From Adineta vaga (lineage: Eukaryota; Rotifera), in assembly GCA_021613535.1 (NCBI GenBank), contig CP075494.1:5704001-5768000 (forward strand): a DNA stretch of 64,000 nucleotides, given 5' to 3'. The notes under the pieces were generated by a model. The model was not told where the DNA came from. It made no database searches and worked only from the letters and a program-made list of their open reading frames with translations. A program made the position numbers and the translations under genes. Positions 11,456 to 23,034 of the stretch are shown here, one piece after another (the stretch's first letter is position 1; each line of letters opens with the position of its first letter).

Positions 11456-11662
11456 ATGGATCGACGAATGCCCATGAGTCGTATGTTACATTCAACATCT
11501 GGTCGTCAAAATTTTCGATTTGTTCGACCTACCTACAATAATCCACAACAAGAGATGCCTCAGCCTGATCAATCTCAAGTGATTCAGCAACAAACTCAAG
11601 ATGCAATCAAAACTGCTACTGAAAATAATCAAACAAATAAGAATGACAAAGCTAATAAATGA
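11456..11662 (+). CDS. Microprotein with TSGRQ-x-F-x-FV motif (copy 2)
   Basis: A 68-residue intronless frame: basic Met-rich N-terminus (MDRRMPMSRML), then STSGRQNFRFVRP, then a long polar tail rich in Gln, Asn and Lys. The TSGRQ-x-F-[KR]-FV core matches the gene 180 bp upstream, and the polar tail is of similar type but unrelated in order. The pair looks like an old tandem duplication in which only the N-terminal motif is conserved. No signal peptide, membrane segment or known domain is seen. It may be a disordered protein with one short binding motif. Confidence 0.5.
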   Translation: MDRRMPMSRMLHSTSGRQNFRFVRPTYNNPQQEMPQPDQSQVIQQQTQDAIKTATENNQTNKNDKANK

Positions 11663-11977
11663 TTATTTTATATTTTAAGTTTTTTTTTGTAAAAGAATAA
11701 AATCAACGACTTCTATTGATAAAATTCATCGGATTTGCAATTTGAATTGTCGAATAAAAGAGCACATGTACTAAATATCTAATGAAAGAAAGTATTTATA
11801 TCACTCGTTCCAATTATTCTAATGACATCTACATACTTCAATCGATAATTTAAAGCAAAGATGTTCAATTGCAATTTTATTTCATTCTTTTAATTAATCT
11901 CAAAGTGGATATACTCTCTCTGAATTTGCCGTTTTTTAGGTCACAGAAAATGAAAGTTTAAGTAGAGAACTTTAAGT

Positions 11978-13010
11978 TTACGGTTGTGGCATAACAATAT
12001 CAATGACAACATTTCGACGACGCCATCTTTGAAGATGAATTTTAAAAAGAACATGAATTAATTGTTGACGAAATCGTTCTGATGCACAAATATAAATGTA
12101 AAACGGACACTAAAATATCAATTTGTATAGAAAATAAAATACAAAATCGTTTTTAACTTACTGCAAAACAAGAATATAAAAGTATAATTGATAAAATTCG
12201 TGCACAACCTATGACAGCATTGGTCACTGGATCTGTCATCTTATTTTTATCAAGTATAATAGCATTTATAATCGTATAAGGTGAAATCGTCAAGAAATTA
12301 TAGAAAACTTGTGCTAATACCATTACTGTCAGTTGTTTATCTAATTCACGTCGAACAAGTGGAATTGTTCGATGAGATAATTGTTGAACATTACGATAAG
12401 CTAAACAACCGAATATAACTGTGATTATAATAGGAATAAATCCTAATAGAAAAAGTACATGAAAACTTTTAAAATATTGTTGAAAAGTATCATTAATTAT
12501 TGTACAATCGAGTTGATCAGTTTCAGGAATGATGATTAGATCATAAGATGTAAAAAATGTAATACCATATAAAAACCATAGAATGGTGAATACACAACAT
12601 AACTGACGAGCTAATTTAATATTACATAATTGTTGAAAACGTGTTGATGAACATGTTGCTAAGTATTGATCAATAGTTGCTAAACATAAACAAGTCAATG
12701 CGATTAACATACAAATATGAACAAATCCTTCTCGAAATATACAATATAATTTCGAATGTTTTGTCCAATCAATTTCAAATCCATGTATCATAATAAATGT
12801 TAATAAACCAGTGATTAAATATCCCACACTAACTAATGACATAAGAGTTAAATATAAAGCACAAGAATTTTGACGAAAAGTTTTTAAACTAAGAAAAACA
12901 ATGATATTCAGAGTTTCACCAATAATACCAATAAGAAATATCGGTATACCCACATAGATCGTTACTTGATGAGAGATTACTCCAGCAAGAGAGATAATCG
13001 AAGATGACAT
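11978..13010 (-). CDS. Rhodopsin-like orphan GPCR (1)
   Basis: Two exons (12162-13010 and 11978-12109) join to 326 residues. Seven hydrophobic segments are visible, beginning VTIYVGIPIFLIGIIGETLN (TM1, with the GxxxN-type signature) and ending at LYSCFACPFYIYI (TM7, replacing NPxxY). The end of TM3 reads CLATIDQYLATC, with DQY in place of DRY. An extracellular Cys pair is likely (YCIFRE and LDCTI). The short intron lies in TM7 before the cytoplasmic tail. This is the divergent FMRFamide-receptor-like type that is highly expanded in bdelloids; the ligand is unknown. The ATG at 13010 is the first in frame. Confidence 0.8.
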
Positions 13011-13940
13011 TGAAAATGCACTAAGGAAGAAAAACAAGAAACATCTAGAAAGTTAAATCTCTATTTTCCTATAGAATTTTCTTTTTCTCTTCGAAAACTA
13101 ACGAGTACATTGCGTACTATTATTATCGATTTACATTTTATCTGTAGGTCTACATCAGTTTTGATATTTTAATTAAAGAACATTCTCTCCGTCCCGTCAG
13201 TCAATGAACAATATTAAAGGTTTTTAATGCTCATCAACATTCATAAAATTCCTTTTTTTTTCTCTTTCTCTCTTTCGCATGAAAGATTAACTAGAATGAT
13301 ATTCACAATTCTGAGAGCATTTCTATGCTTTAGTAAATCCATCTCTATAATTTTAGTAGGACAAACACATTAATTGAATATAATTTACTTTTGAGATTCA
13401 ACTAAAAAGAAATCTTTCGAATAAATCTAAAGTTGCTTCTTAACTTTCACTTATTTTTCTTTGCATTGCAGATAATTGTTAGTAATGATGAACGACGTGG
13501 ATTTAATATAGAACATGAGATAGAAATGAGTTTCATTCTATTTAAACACACACAGAACGCTGGAATTATTTTCAACCTAATTGCATTTTGTTGATCAATA
13601 ATTTAGTTAATTAAAAGCACGTTTACGTTGTGCTATGGATTTCAAACTTATGTAATTTTTCGCTTTCCATAAAACTGCATAGGTTTCCACACCTACATAG
13701 ACAGATTACTCTCAAGTATAGCATCTGACTAACTATATATATCATAAACTAGTATTTGTTGGTATTCTAACCAATAATAATCATTTCGTATATCAATCAA
13801 TCAATCAATCAAATGGATTTCTAAACATGTATATATGTAATTGATAAAACGAACTGTAGAAATATAAAATCTGGATTTTTTGTTTTTGATTATTTGTTCG
13901 AAAAATAATTTTGTTTTTAGGCACATTCTTACACGTCAAT
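13011..13940. other. Intergenic region between divergent GPCR and ART genes
   Basis: About 0.9 kb with no convincing coding sequence. It contains T-rich tracts, a (TCAA)n run at about 13794-13812 and an acceptor-like TTTTTAG at 13914-13920, 20 bases before the ART start. It probably holds the promoters of both genes. Confidence 0.5.
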
Positions 13941-15086
13941 ATGGAACTTAGTGATTCGATTAATCCTGCAGTAGGTATTTTTCATGCAGCATGTTTAGAA
14001 AATGATTTAATAGAGGTTAAGAAAACGATATCACCTCACGTTCTTGATGAACCCGATTCAAATGGTGATACAGCTCTTCATATCGTATCATCAAAAGGTT
14101 ATATTCAACTTATTCAACTTTTATTTCATTATAATGCATCAAGAACAATTCAAAATAAGAATGGTTTAACTGCTGAAGAAGTGGCATTGAATGATGACAC
14201 CAAAAACCTTTTCAAATTAAAGAAAAGACCAAAATCAGATTCAAAACATTTTATTGGTTCAGCAAATGAAATTGAATGGCTTGATACATATAGAAATGCA
14301 CACAGAATCGCTTTCGAAAATCTTGAACATATGAAGCGATGGGTATTGAAAGTACCATTTACAGAATTACTCAAAAAACTTCGAGAAGGCTATATAAACC
14401 ATATTAAGTTTCGTAGCGATCTTTCGAAAAAAGAAATCGAAGGTTATTTGGAGCTAGTCTCAGACTGGGAACAACCGGTAGGATTGATTACAGCATATGT
14501 AAGTGGTGGAACTGGCTTTTGTACAGCTTTAAATTACGATTTAGCTAAACATGGTTCTAATTTTCGTTTTTTAAGTATACAAAATTTATTTGATTCAGGT
14601 TATTCGGATAATGAAGCACCCAAACGTCTTGGTCAATATATATTCACTGCACTTGTTATCAATCATTCTTCCTTTGAAAAATATCAGCGTACTGGACTGA
14701 GCTATCGTGGCATGAGTCTTACTCAAAGCGAAATCGATCAATATAAAAATGGTGATATTATTATGACTCGTTCTTTTCTTTCCACTTCAAAAACTCAACA
14801 AACAGCTGATCTTTTTCTTTCACCATCACATGAACATAAACAAGATCCTTCTGAAAACAAAGCTGATGAACAAAAATATCCCGTTCTATGTGTTTATGAT
14901 GTTGTTAATTCACGATCAAGTCTTAACCTTGAACCACTAAGTCACTTCGACGAACAAGAAGTACTTATTAGTCCTTTTGTGGTTTTTTGTGTCAAGAAAC
15001 CTGCAGATACTTCACTGTATTTAGACAAACCAAAAGATGGTGTTACGCTTATTCATTTAAAAGAATCTAATTCTAATTTAAAATAA
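13941..15086 (+). CDS. Ankyrin-repeat arginine-type mono-ADP-ribosyltransferase
   Basis: One exon of 381 residues. Residues about 10-90 form ankyrin repeats (NGDTALHIVSSKGYIQLIQL, NKNGLTAEEVA). The rest is an ART catalytic fold of the R-S-E class: Arg in LSYRGMSL, the STS motif in SFLSTSKTQQTADLF, and an ExE motif in HFDEQEVLI. The second Glu of ExE together with the first is characteristic of arginine-specific enzymes. It would transfer ADP-ribose from NAD+ to protein. There is no signal peptide, so it is probably intracellular, unlike vertebrate ecto-ARTs. An acceptor-like TTTTTAG ends 20 bp before the chosen ATG. ART genes are strongly expanded in bdelloids; a second, more unusual one is at 60.5 kb. 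The target is unknown. Confidence 0.8.
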   Translation: MELSDSINPAVGIFHAACLENDLIEVKKTISPHVLDEPDSNGDTALHIVSSKGYIQLIQLLFHYNASRTIQNKNGLTAEEVALNDDTKNLFKLKKRPKSDSKHFIGSANEIEWLDTYRNAHRIAFENLEHMKRWVLKVPFTELLKKLREGYINHIKFRSDLSKKEIEGYLELVSDWEQPVGLITAYVSGGTGFCTALNYDLAKHGSNFRFLSIQNLFDSGYSDNEAPKRLGQYIFTALVINHSSFEKYQRTGLSYRGMSLTQSEIDQYKNGDIIMTRSFLSTSKTQQTADLFLSPSHEHKQDPSENKADEQKYPVLCVYDVVNSRSSLNLEPLSHFDEQEVLISPFVVFCVKKPADTSLYLDKPKDGVTLIHLKESNSNLK

Positions 15087-15237
15087 ATTCATTTGTTCTT
15101 TCGTAGCAATCGTAGATGAAAATATTAATTCAAGTCAGTAATACATATGGGAAGGCTTATATATTGGAATAGTTTTTTTTTGCATATTTAATCAATTTTA
15201 TCATAACACAAAGAAAAATAAATTAACAAAAAGTTTT

Positions 15238-17089
15238 CTATTCATAAGGTCTATAGAGAAATTGCTCATTTTTTTCCGTTTTATTTGCACAAGGTGGATA
15301 TGGATCACCTCGGCAAGCAAATAAGATTTCCATAGTTACACCAAAATCTCTCGGATGATGAGTACACCATCCTTTTCCATCATTGACTGGTGGTGAACAC
15401 CATAGAAGAGAATCTCGAACAAAAACTTCGAATTGTGGTGAAGGTGCTGGTAAATTTAATGGAATTGATTCATATGTTAAATCTAATATTCCATTAATAT
15501 CATCATAGGTTTTATTAGATGAGAATGGGATAGTTGTAATTGGTATTGAAAGAGTTTTATTATGAAGACGAAAAATCGGCAAACGAATTTGTTTATCGGT
15601 CCAATAGATCAGAAATTTTTTCTCATCAAGCTGAGATCGTAATGATACAGATTTTAAATCAGATGAAAATGCTGGAACAATCAATGTACGATTTTTCAAA
15701 TGTGTGAATTGTAAAATTAATAGAGCACGCATCAGAAGATTACGATTACTAATATCCATTTTGCTAGACAGAAAGAATTTAAATGAACTTAGAAGAGTTT
15801 TTCTCTCAATATTTACGTGTCTGATATTGTAACTGTGAAATATTTACTATTAGAATCACCGTAATATTTTTTTGAACGAATTCCAAGTTGTTCTGCTCGA
15901 TCGAATAGTACAAAAGCACTTCCATCAGTCATTAAATGTGAAAAATGATTATGAAATACATGTGTTGTCCAATTTAGTGGTGGAATTGGTTTGACAGCTT
16001 TCAAATAAGTTTTATCAAGACGATCGTAATTTTTTAATAGAGCATCTAATGCACGTTGATCAGATAAATACCCACCTTTACCATATCGTATCCAAAAATC
16101 CGCAACATATGAAAAGAACTCGATTGAGGCGTTCGTAGAACGAACAAAGAATATACCGATATTTACTCTCGGATGAGAACCAAAATGATCACTTATTTGT
16201 AGATCATAAGCTTCCATCGGTTGTTTTAAATGATCAAGTGGATTTGCTCTCCTAGAAAGATAATATTTACGTGTACATGTTCATTTATTTTCTTACCAAA
16301 AAACGTCCATTTCACTTAAAACAACTGAATAACCCATTTGAACAATCTTTGCCGCTGTATTAAACTTAGCATGACCAACACGGTAGAGAGAATGTTGTCG
16401 TGCTTCGAGACTATTAATCCATTGTAATTGTTGTTCAAATGTAAATGTTGAATAATACACTGGTATATTTTGTTTTAAAGCTAAAATCACAGCAATTTCA
16501 TCCATAGCTACGATAAAACAATGACATGTAGTTGTTTGATTAGATATTTCGTACATTCGTTCGTGCCAATCCCAACCAAATAATGAATAACTATCACCAC
16601 CGATAATAGTAATGATAACTTGTTTGAATGAATTTGAATATTGTTGAAGAAGTGAATGAAGATGTTCATCACTGGAATATTTTTCAAATGTATTTTGATG
16701 AATGACATTCGGAAAGGATTTTAATTCAAGTACAGAAGAATCTATTGGAAAAAAACCATTGATTATAACTTTCAAAATGATGCGTATGAGATATTTGTTA
16801 TGTCATGCAGCTAAACTATCATCGATTATATTAATTCGTCTCTTTCTTTCTTTTATAATATCTGTGTATCTATGAAAAAAACAATACCTGTTTGTGTAGG
16901 TTTCTTTATAATTGTTGATGCTGGAGAGACTAATTGATTTTCTTGTGGAGTAACCGGTACGGATGTTTGTGGAATTAAATCTTCTCGATAGAAATAAATT
17001 GCAATTAGAGTTGAGATGATTAATATCGATAATAATATACATGTTGAATATGAACGACTACTATATCGTATCTTTCGAAAGGACAACAT
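15238..17089 (-). CDS. Type II membrane glycosyltransferase (Nucleotid_trans family)
   Basis: Four exons (16888-17089, 16297-16768, 15817-16251, 15238-15763) give exactly 544 residues. The N-terminus is a signal anchor: basic LSFRKIRYSS followed by CILLSILIISTLIAIYFY, then a Ser/Thr/Pro stem. The catalytic part contains FNTAAKIVQMGYSVVLSEMD and VFWRANP, a DxD-like acidic site, and VNIGIFFVRSTNASIEFF. This is the signature of the nucleotide-diphospho-sugar transferase family (PF03407, related to plant RGXT/RRA enzymes). It most likely acts in the Golgi lumen. The C-terminal exon is Cys-rich (WCSPP, GWCTHH, ACRGDPYPPC). Acceptor and donor sugars cannot be told. The second-exon acceptor (TTGAAAG) is weak but is the only one that keeps frame. 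Confidence 0.75.
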
Positions 17090-18970
17090 AATTAGAAGCT
17101 AAGTATTTATGAATCAACTATTATTTCTTTAATAAAAGAGAGAGCAATGGGAAGCATAATAGTTGAAGTGAATGCACATGGTTATTTCTTTTCAAAGGCT
17201 TTTTTTTCTAGAAAAAGAAACTGAATGATGATGATTACATATACCGTTCTTTTACTTCATATGAAAGGAAGAGAGAGAGAGAGAGAGAAAGAGAAAAGAG
17301 AGAATGGAAGCAAATATAAGTTAAAAATATAGATGAAATCAGATCAAGATCTTGTAACCTTGGTAGCATATGTTCAATTCGACGAGTGATTAAATAGCTA
17401 ATCATTTATAAAAAAAAGCCCCTATATTTCAGTATCTTAACTCAAGTTACATATTTTGCTTTTAACCTTTGTCGCTTATCATAAACAGAACTCAGTGATA
17501 TAATGAGATTACGAATGTGAAACTATGACATATGTTCTACTCATATTTTATTGATTGTTGATGTTAAACATGGTGACCAAGTAAATTCCAACAGCAATGA
17601 GTTTGATTTGAATGATACTCAACCGCGCCGACTATTTCTGATTGTTGATTGTACCAATAAAATCTGACGTGGATCGAAAAAGAAATATTGGACGCGTTTG
17701 AAATTTTTCCTCTTCTCTTCAAATCTCTTTATGGCAGCAAAAAAAAGGAAATTTGTCTTAAATGGATGATAAATTCATTTGAAGAAAGACAAATATTTTA
17801 ATCAGTTCTTTCAAATCTATATTTATCTAAAGTATATATTCGTAATATGATTTTTCAAAAAACGTTATCGATAAAAGAAATTAAAAGCGATATATACAAA
17901 TACCAACAGAAATCACACATCAAAATCGCTTGTTTTATTGACAAATTTCTGTCTATTCGTATCAATAATGCATATCCAAAACAAAATATAAAAATTGCTT
18001 CAATTCGTTTCATTACTTATATATTAATTTAACACTTCTCAAGATTAATTATCAATTTCAAAGTATATCATGGCAATAAATGTTGACCTTTTAATTGCTC
18101 GTATACACTGATATGACACTGTCATATGTATGTCCTAGATAAATAATATTTATAGAATCAATTAAACATTACATATGACTTTGCATAGAATTCAATGTAA
18201 AGTATTTTCATTGAAATAAACAAAATACTTTTTACAGCACGTTGAGCAGCGACGAGAAATTCTATATTTATACTAAAAAAATAACATACTTTGAACGAAC
18301 ATTTATCGGATTGATATTCTTAATTAAATGGAAGTTTACAAGAAAAAAATTTGGTTATTAGTTTTGTCTCTCTTTCCGACTGTACTTCTCTGATTACTTT
18401 GTATTTTGTTTAGTGAAAAATCAATGAACTGAAATCAAGATCTTATAAGAACATTCTATTTTCTGTATATGTCTTTCTTCAGCTATTTCAAAAATTGTTG
18501 TGATTATAAAACCGTATTTTCTACAAAGATTCATTTTAATGATATGAGAAAAGTTTTTATGGTTGAACAACTATGTGAATTATAATTTCAGAAAAAGTGA
18601 TACATAACATTGCTTTAGATTAGATTCTTTTCCTTAGATATGACTTTAATGAAGATTAGCCAGATGTGTTTTACTTTTACCTTTTTTTTTTAATAAAAGA
18701 TGCCTTAAGAGTAAGTATCACTGATTTTGTTCGTCTGAGAAACTTGAACTAGCTTTCTTTTGTGTAAATTTTTGCAGAAAAAAATCTTGTTGTTCTTTTT
18801 TTGTAAGAATGTAACAGATTTAAGAGTGATCTTTTTTGCACTAGAATATTATCTTAACACTTAAACATCCGCTTATTATCTTGTATGACAGAATGTAAAA
18901 GTATACTGAAGTTGTTTATAAAGAAAGATTTTCTATCGTGTATGATATACCAAATAATAGAAACTATGAA
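17090..18970. other. Large intergenic region, no gene seen
   Basis: About 1.9 kb of AT-rich sequence. It contains a (GA)n run at about 17272-17290 and a lone 61-codon frame (17847-18032) with no family signal and no conserved partner, which was not called. No tRNA or repeat family was recognised. It lies upstream of both the glycosyltransferase and the next GPCR. Confidence 0.5.
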
Positions 18971-18979
18971 CATTTTTAG
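18971..18979 (+). promoter_or_regulatory. Candidate trans-splice acceptor
   Basis: CATTTTTAG ends two bases before the GPCR ATG at 18982. A cis intron is possible, but no upstream coding exon is needed. This is consistent with spliced-leader addition. Confidence 0.35.
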
Positions 18980-18981
18980 AT

Positions 18982-20068
18982 ATGAATAGTACAACAAGTC
19001 GAAATGTAAGCAGCACGTTATTAGCTGTACCATATCAGCTGAATATATGGTTTGGTTGTTTTATCTTGATTACAGGAAATATTAGTACGATCGGAAATAT
19101 CATTGTTTTTACTTCACGATCATTTCGAAATCGTGCTTGTACAATTTATTTATTAGCTGAAGCTATTGTTTTGATTTTCTTTTTTAATTTTGTTCTTCTT
19201 ACACGTACACTTCAAAAAGGTTTTCAAATACCTGTTTTAAATCAATACGATGTTATCTGTCGACTTCGTTACTTTGCTTCACAATATACCAATTTATTAG
19301 CGATTAGTTTATTCATCTTAGCATCACTTGATCGACTTCTTTCAACACATCGTTCACAAGGTAAAATATAAACAATCGACAATCATTTCAAACTTATCTA
19401 TTACATCTTGTTTAGTATTTAGACAATGGAGTGGTCGAGTTAATCTTGCATATAAGTTAACTTTAACTTGTACAATTGTCTGGTTTTTAACAACTTGTCA
19501 TCGATTAGCATTCTATAGTACATCAACTGGACGTTGTCTTGCCAAAGAAGGTCTTTATGCTACTTTTGATAATTATTTCGAAGCTATTGTATCTGGTTTA
19601 TGTCCACCGATCATTATATTTTTATTAGCTTATTTACTAATACGAAGTGTTCGAAATACAATTCAAAGACAAATCATAACTGTATCTAATCAACAAACAA
19701 GATCTTCAGAATATTCAACATTTCTTCAAAAAACCGACAAACAATTAACTGAAATGTTACTATGGCAAACATTAATTGCAATTCCAGCATTTCTTCCTTA
19801 TGCAGGACAATTAATTTATACAAATGTAACTGAAAATTGGTCAAAATCACCGGAATGGTTAGCTTGGGAGAATATTGTTATTGAAACTATTCGATTATTA
19901 TCGTATACATTTTTTAGTACACGTTTATACATCACATTAATTTCTAGTCAAGGTATTCGAGAACAAATCTTCAAAGTATTTCGATTAAGAAATACTATTC
20001 ATCCAAAAGATGAAACATTACATACAATTCATTTTACTACAGGTGGAACAATACCAAATAGACAATAA
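18982..20068 (+). CDS. Rhodopsin-like orphan GPCR (2)
   Basis: Exons 18982-19360 and 19416-20068 join to 343 residues. TM1 contains GNISTIGNIIVF. TM3 ends in FILASLDRLLSTHRS, with DRL for DRY; the intron falls right after this loop. Later segments include CPPIIIFLLAYLLIRSV (TM5) and TFFSTRLYITLISS (TM7). A glycosylation-prone N-terminus (NSTTSRNVS) precedes TM1. The intracellular loop 3 and tail are short and basic. It belongs to the same divergent receptor group as the genes at 12 kb and 36 kb, but the intron position differs. Ligand unknown. Confidence 0.8.
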
Positions 20069-20215
20069 CATATCTTAAAGGTTCATATTTGAACATTTAC
20101 TTTTTCATCAGAAAAGAATACATGACTTATTTGTATTACTGAATCGATTCTGTTTGATTTATTTTATAAAGAATTTATATGTATATATACAGAGATTGAA
20201 TGAAAATAGTTCATA

Positions 20216-20678
20216 TTAATCAAAAATTGCCCCACAAAAATTACAACGTCGTTGTCGAAGTGCAAGACAACAAAGTATTCCAATTGGAAATAAGAATATA
20301 GCACAACAAAGACCCGCACATGTGAATTCTGTATCTAACATGCCAACCTAAAGAATAGCATCAATAATACTTGTTAAAATTTCATAGACAAAAAATGATT
20401 GACAAACTTTGCAAGCTGGACATCCACCAAGTACAATAACAGTAGGTTGTTGTTGTTGAGAACCAAATGCATAAGGATATGGTGAAGTATTGGTCGTTAT
20501 TGCCAGAATAGATGAATCATTAAATGTTCCATAAACTAAAATGATCATATTCTTATTTGAATTGAAAATTGAAGAATGATTATCAATTACTTTGACTTGT
20601 TGCATCTTGATATGTAGGTGGATTATCATCTTCGTCAACGATTAAACGTTGTTGATCAGAGACGATGTTTGTTGCCAT
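20216..20678 (-). CDS. BRI3: Brain protein I3 (BRI3) homologue
   Basis: Three exons (20597-20678, 20408-20535, 20216-20347) give 113 residues. The N-terminus is acidic with a PPTY motif (DNPPTYQDAT), a possible WW/NEDD4-type ligase ligand. The middle is rich in Pro, Tyr and Gln. The C-terminal half matches vertebrate BRI3 closely: VIVLGGCPACKVGMLD, then a hydrophobic CAIFLFPIGILCCLALR segment and the CxxC end RRCNFCGAIFD (human: RRCPNCGATF). BRI3 is a small lysosome-associated membrane protein of poorly known role. The two CxxC-type pairs flanking the membrane segment are kept, which argues for a functional gene. All intron phases agree. Confidence 0.85.
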
Positions 20679-21068
20679 TGAATTGAATATTGTTTAAATT
20701 AGTTTGACAGTTTTTTTTTCTTTCGATTTGACGTTACTCATTTATATTTTAACTCGATTTTTGATTGGTTGAAAATCGTCATTATACAATTCGTCTGTCC
20801 TTCATTATTTTATGATTTAGAAAAATATAATTCATTGTAATTTACAAGCAAAATTTAGAATTGAAAGCTTTTCCTAAAAATTTATCAAACATCTGAATCC
20901 TATTAGTTGGTTTTTCACATATTTTGCTATCTATGGCTATCGAGATACATACACATGTGCAACACAGCTCATAGATAAACTAAACTTCAGATGATATAGA
21001 AGAAAGAAATAATTTCATCATTCTATGTGTATGTCTGAACTTGTTAAAAAATAAATTTGAATATTAAC
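20679..21068. other. Intergenic region between divergent genes
   Basis: About 390 bp of AT-rich sequence with no coding potential, between the BRI3 start and the FAD monooxygenase start. It probably holds both promoters. Confidence 0.4.
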
Positions 21069-22328
21069 ATGACAATAGCTCGATCTGTAGCGATCATCGG
21101 CGGAGGAATTGGTGGTTTAACTCTAGCTAATTCTCTGATTCGTTCAGGATTATCAGTTTCGTTATATGAACGTACACCTCATTATATCTCAACTGCTGGC
21201 GCTGGATTTGGTTTCCAACCAAATGGTCAGATATCACTGGCTTATATTGGATTAAAAAATTCGATTGACAAAATTGTTCATCCGTTTCTTCAATGGCAAT
21301 TGATCGATAATCATGGTAAAGTTCTAAGTACATCGACTCGATTGAGTGAATATGGAGAACGATTTGGTTATTATATCGGTGGTGCTATTCGTGCCGATCT
21401 CGTTAATATATTGAAAGAACCGCTTGAAAAAAATCATAGTTTACATTATTCACATAAAGTCATTGATATTCAACAAGATAGCGATGGTGTTACACTTTCA
21501 TTTGAAAATGAACGCGACCAAAAACCAGTTCGAGTTGATATGGTTATCGGTGCTGATGGAATTCATTCGACAGTTGTTAAAAAAATCTTTTCTCAAACAG
21601 AATTACCAATATATTCCAAAGAAAATATATTCTATGGAGTTATCGATAATATTGATCAACATACATCGATTAGTCCAATTGTAACACAAAAAAATACATT
21701 AATACAATGTTTTGATAAAGGTGAATTCATTTGCTATCGAGTAGGCAATCAAGGACAATTTATGTGGGCAGCAACTTATCCATCGGATACACCTCCACCA
21801 GCCAGTACTGATACTGAATGGACAGAAATGAATAATCAACGTGAATTAACTCGTTTCCTAACATTATTTCCTTCAACACATCCAGTTCATCAATGTGCAG
21901 CAGAAACAAATATACAACGTTTACTTCATTTTGGTTTATTTTATCGTCGACATCGTGATGATGGATGGCATCGTGATCGAATTGGTTTATTAGGAGATGC
22001 TTGTCATGCAACATTACCTTATGCTGGTCAAGGTGCAAATATGGCCATTGAAGATGCAATTACACTTACATTATGTTTAGAAAAATATCAATATGAGATG
22101 AAACCAGCATTCGAAGAATATTATAAGAAACGTTTTCCTCGAACGAAACGTGTTGTCGACATGTCCAGACAAATGGGATTATTTTTTCATTCACAAAATC
22201 CATTGGTACATTCAATTCGACAGAGAATTCTTCCAAAAATAATGAATTCAAATCTAATGATGAAGTTTGCTGAAAAAGAACTGTTTGAAAATTGTCCTGT
22301 TCCAATTGAACATAAGAATATTAAATAG
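21069..22328 (+). CDS. FAD-dependent monooxygenase (salicylate hydroxylase-like), intronless
   Basis: One exon of 419 residues. The Rossmann FAD motif is near the N-terminus (VAIIGGGIGGLTLANSL, Glu ending the second strand in SLYERT). The DG motif reads VIGADGIHSTV and the GD motif reads GLLGDACHATLPYAGQGANM, followed by AIEDA. These define the class A flavoprotein hydroxylases (PF01494). Such enzymes use NAD(P)H and O2 to hydroxylate aromatic or related substrates. No C-terminal membrane anchor is evident, unlike kynurenine 3-monooxygenase or squalene epoxidase. The ATG at 21069 is the first in frame. No intron, while most neighbours have several, and similarity to microbial hydroxylases suggest horizontal transfer, but a database search is needed. 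Substrate unknown. Confidence 0.85.
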   Translation: MTIARSVAIIGGGIGGLTLANSLIRSGLSVSLYERTPHYISTAGAGFGFQPNGQISLAYIGLKNSIDKIVHPFLQWQLIDNHGKVLSTSTRLSEYGERFGYYIGGAIRADLVNILKEPLEKNHSLHYSHKVIDIQQDSDGVTLSFENERDQKPVRVDMVIGADGIHSTVVKKIFSQTELPIYSKENIFYGVIDNIDQHTSISPIVTQKNTLIQCFDKGEFICYRVGNQGQFMWAATYPSDTPPPASTDTEWTEMNNQRELTRFLTLFPSTHPVHQCAAETNIQRLLHFGLFYRRHRDDGWHRDRIGLLGDACHATLPYAGQGANMAIEDAITLTLCLEKYQYEMKPAFEEYYKKRFPRTKRVVDMSRQMGLFFHSQNPLVHSIRQRILPKIMNSNLMMKFAEKELFENCPVPIEHKNIK

Positions 22329-23034
22329 AAGAAATCGGTTCAAGGAGAAACAAGCGAACTTCTGTACTTTTTATACTTCTTCGTACTTCTACATTAGATG
22401 AATTTTTATTCATAGTATCAATGAATTCTCGTCTTATGATATTTATTTGAGTTTAGCTATAAAAAGGATGTGTAAAAATACAGAAATATATTGAACTGTA
22501 TCGAAGAGATTCTTATTTTGAAATGAAGATAAATAATAGTTACAAATTTGTCCGTAAACAATCGACGTGTTGGTTACTAACGGATGGGAATATGCGTCTT
22601 TAATTTATTTTATAGTTAGTATTTTCTTCATAAATAAATATAAAGAAATCTGTAAACAAATTCATATATTTATACATATATATCATCATACTTTTCTGTA
22701 CTTCGGAAATGCAGAACTCTCTTTGATCACTTACTAAAACTAAAAAGAATATCTCAGAACTAAAGCAAACGTATGATTTCTGTTCGGATGTTTATTGAAT
22801 AATAACGACACAATGAGAACAGTATAATATCATCATTCATTTTTATATATGAATCAACGATCACTTGCGATCTCTATTGCCTTTAAAAGTTGCATCGATG
22901 TTCTTTTCCTTTCGTTTCGATTGAGTGCATCTACACATTTCATCACCATATGTATACTTATTTATTATGATTTTGCTATTTTCTATAAATATTCGCATTC
23001 AATAATGATAACTGTTGTATCATAGTTGTGATTA
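22329..23034. other. Intergenic region, no gene seen
   Basis: About 700 bp of AT-rich sequence between two same-strand genes. No open frame, RNA gene or repeat was recognised. Confidence 0.4.

Noticed and set aside
13794-13812. TCAA tetranucleotide run considered as a CRISPR or regulatory repeat
   Set aside because: A simple microsatellite in animal DNA with no spacers.
17847-18032. 61-codon plus-strand frame in a large intergenic region
   Set aside because: AT-rich, no family signal, no paralogue and no splice context; likely chance.
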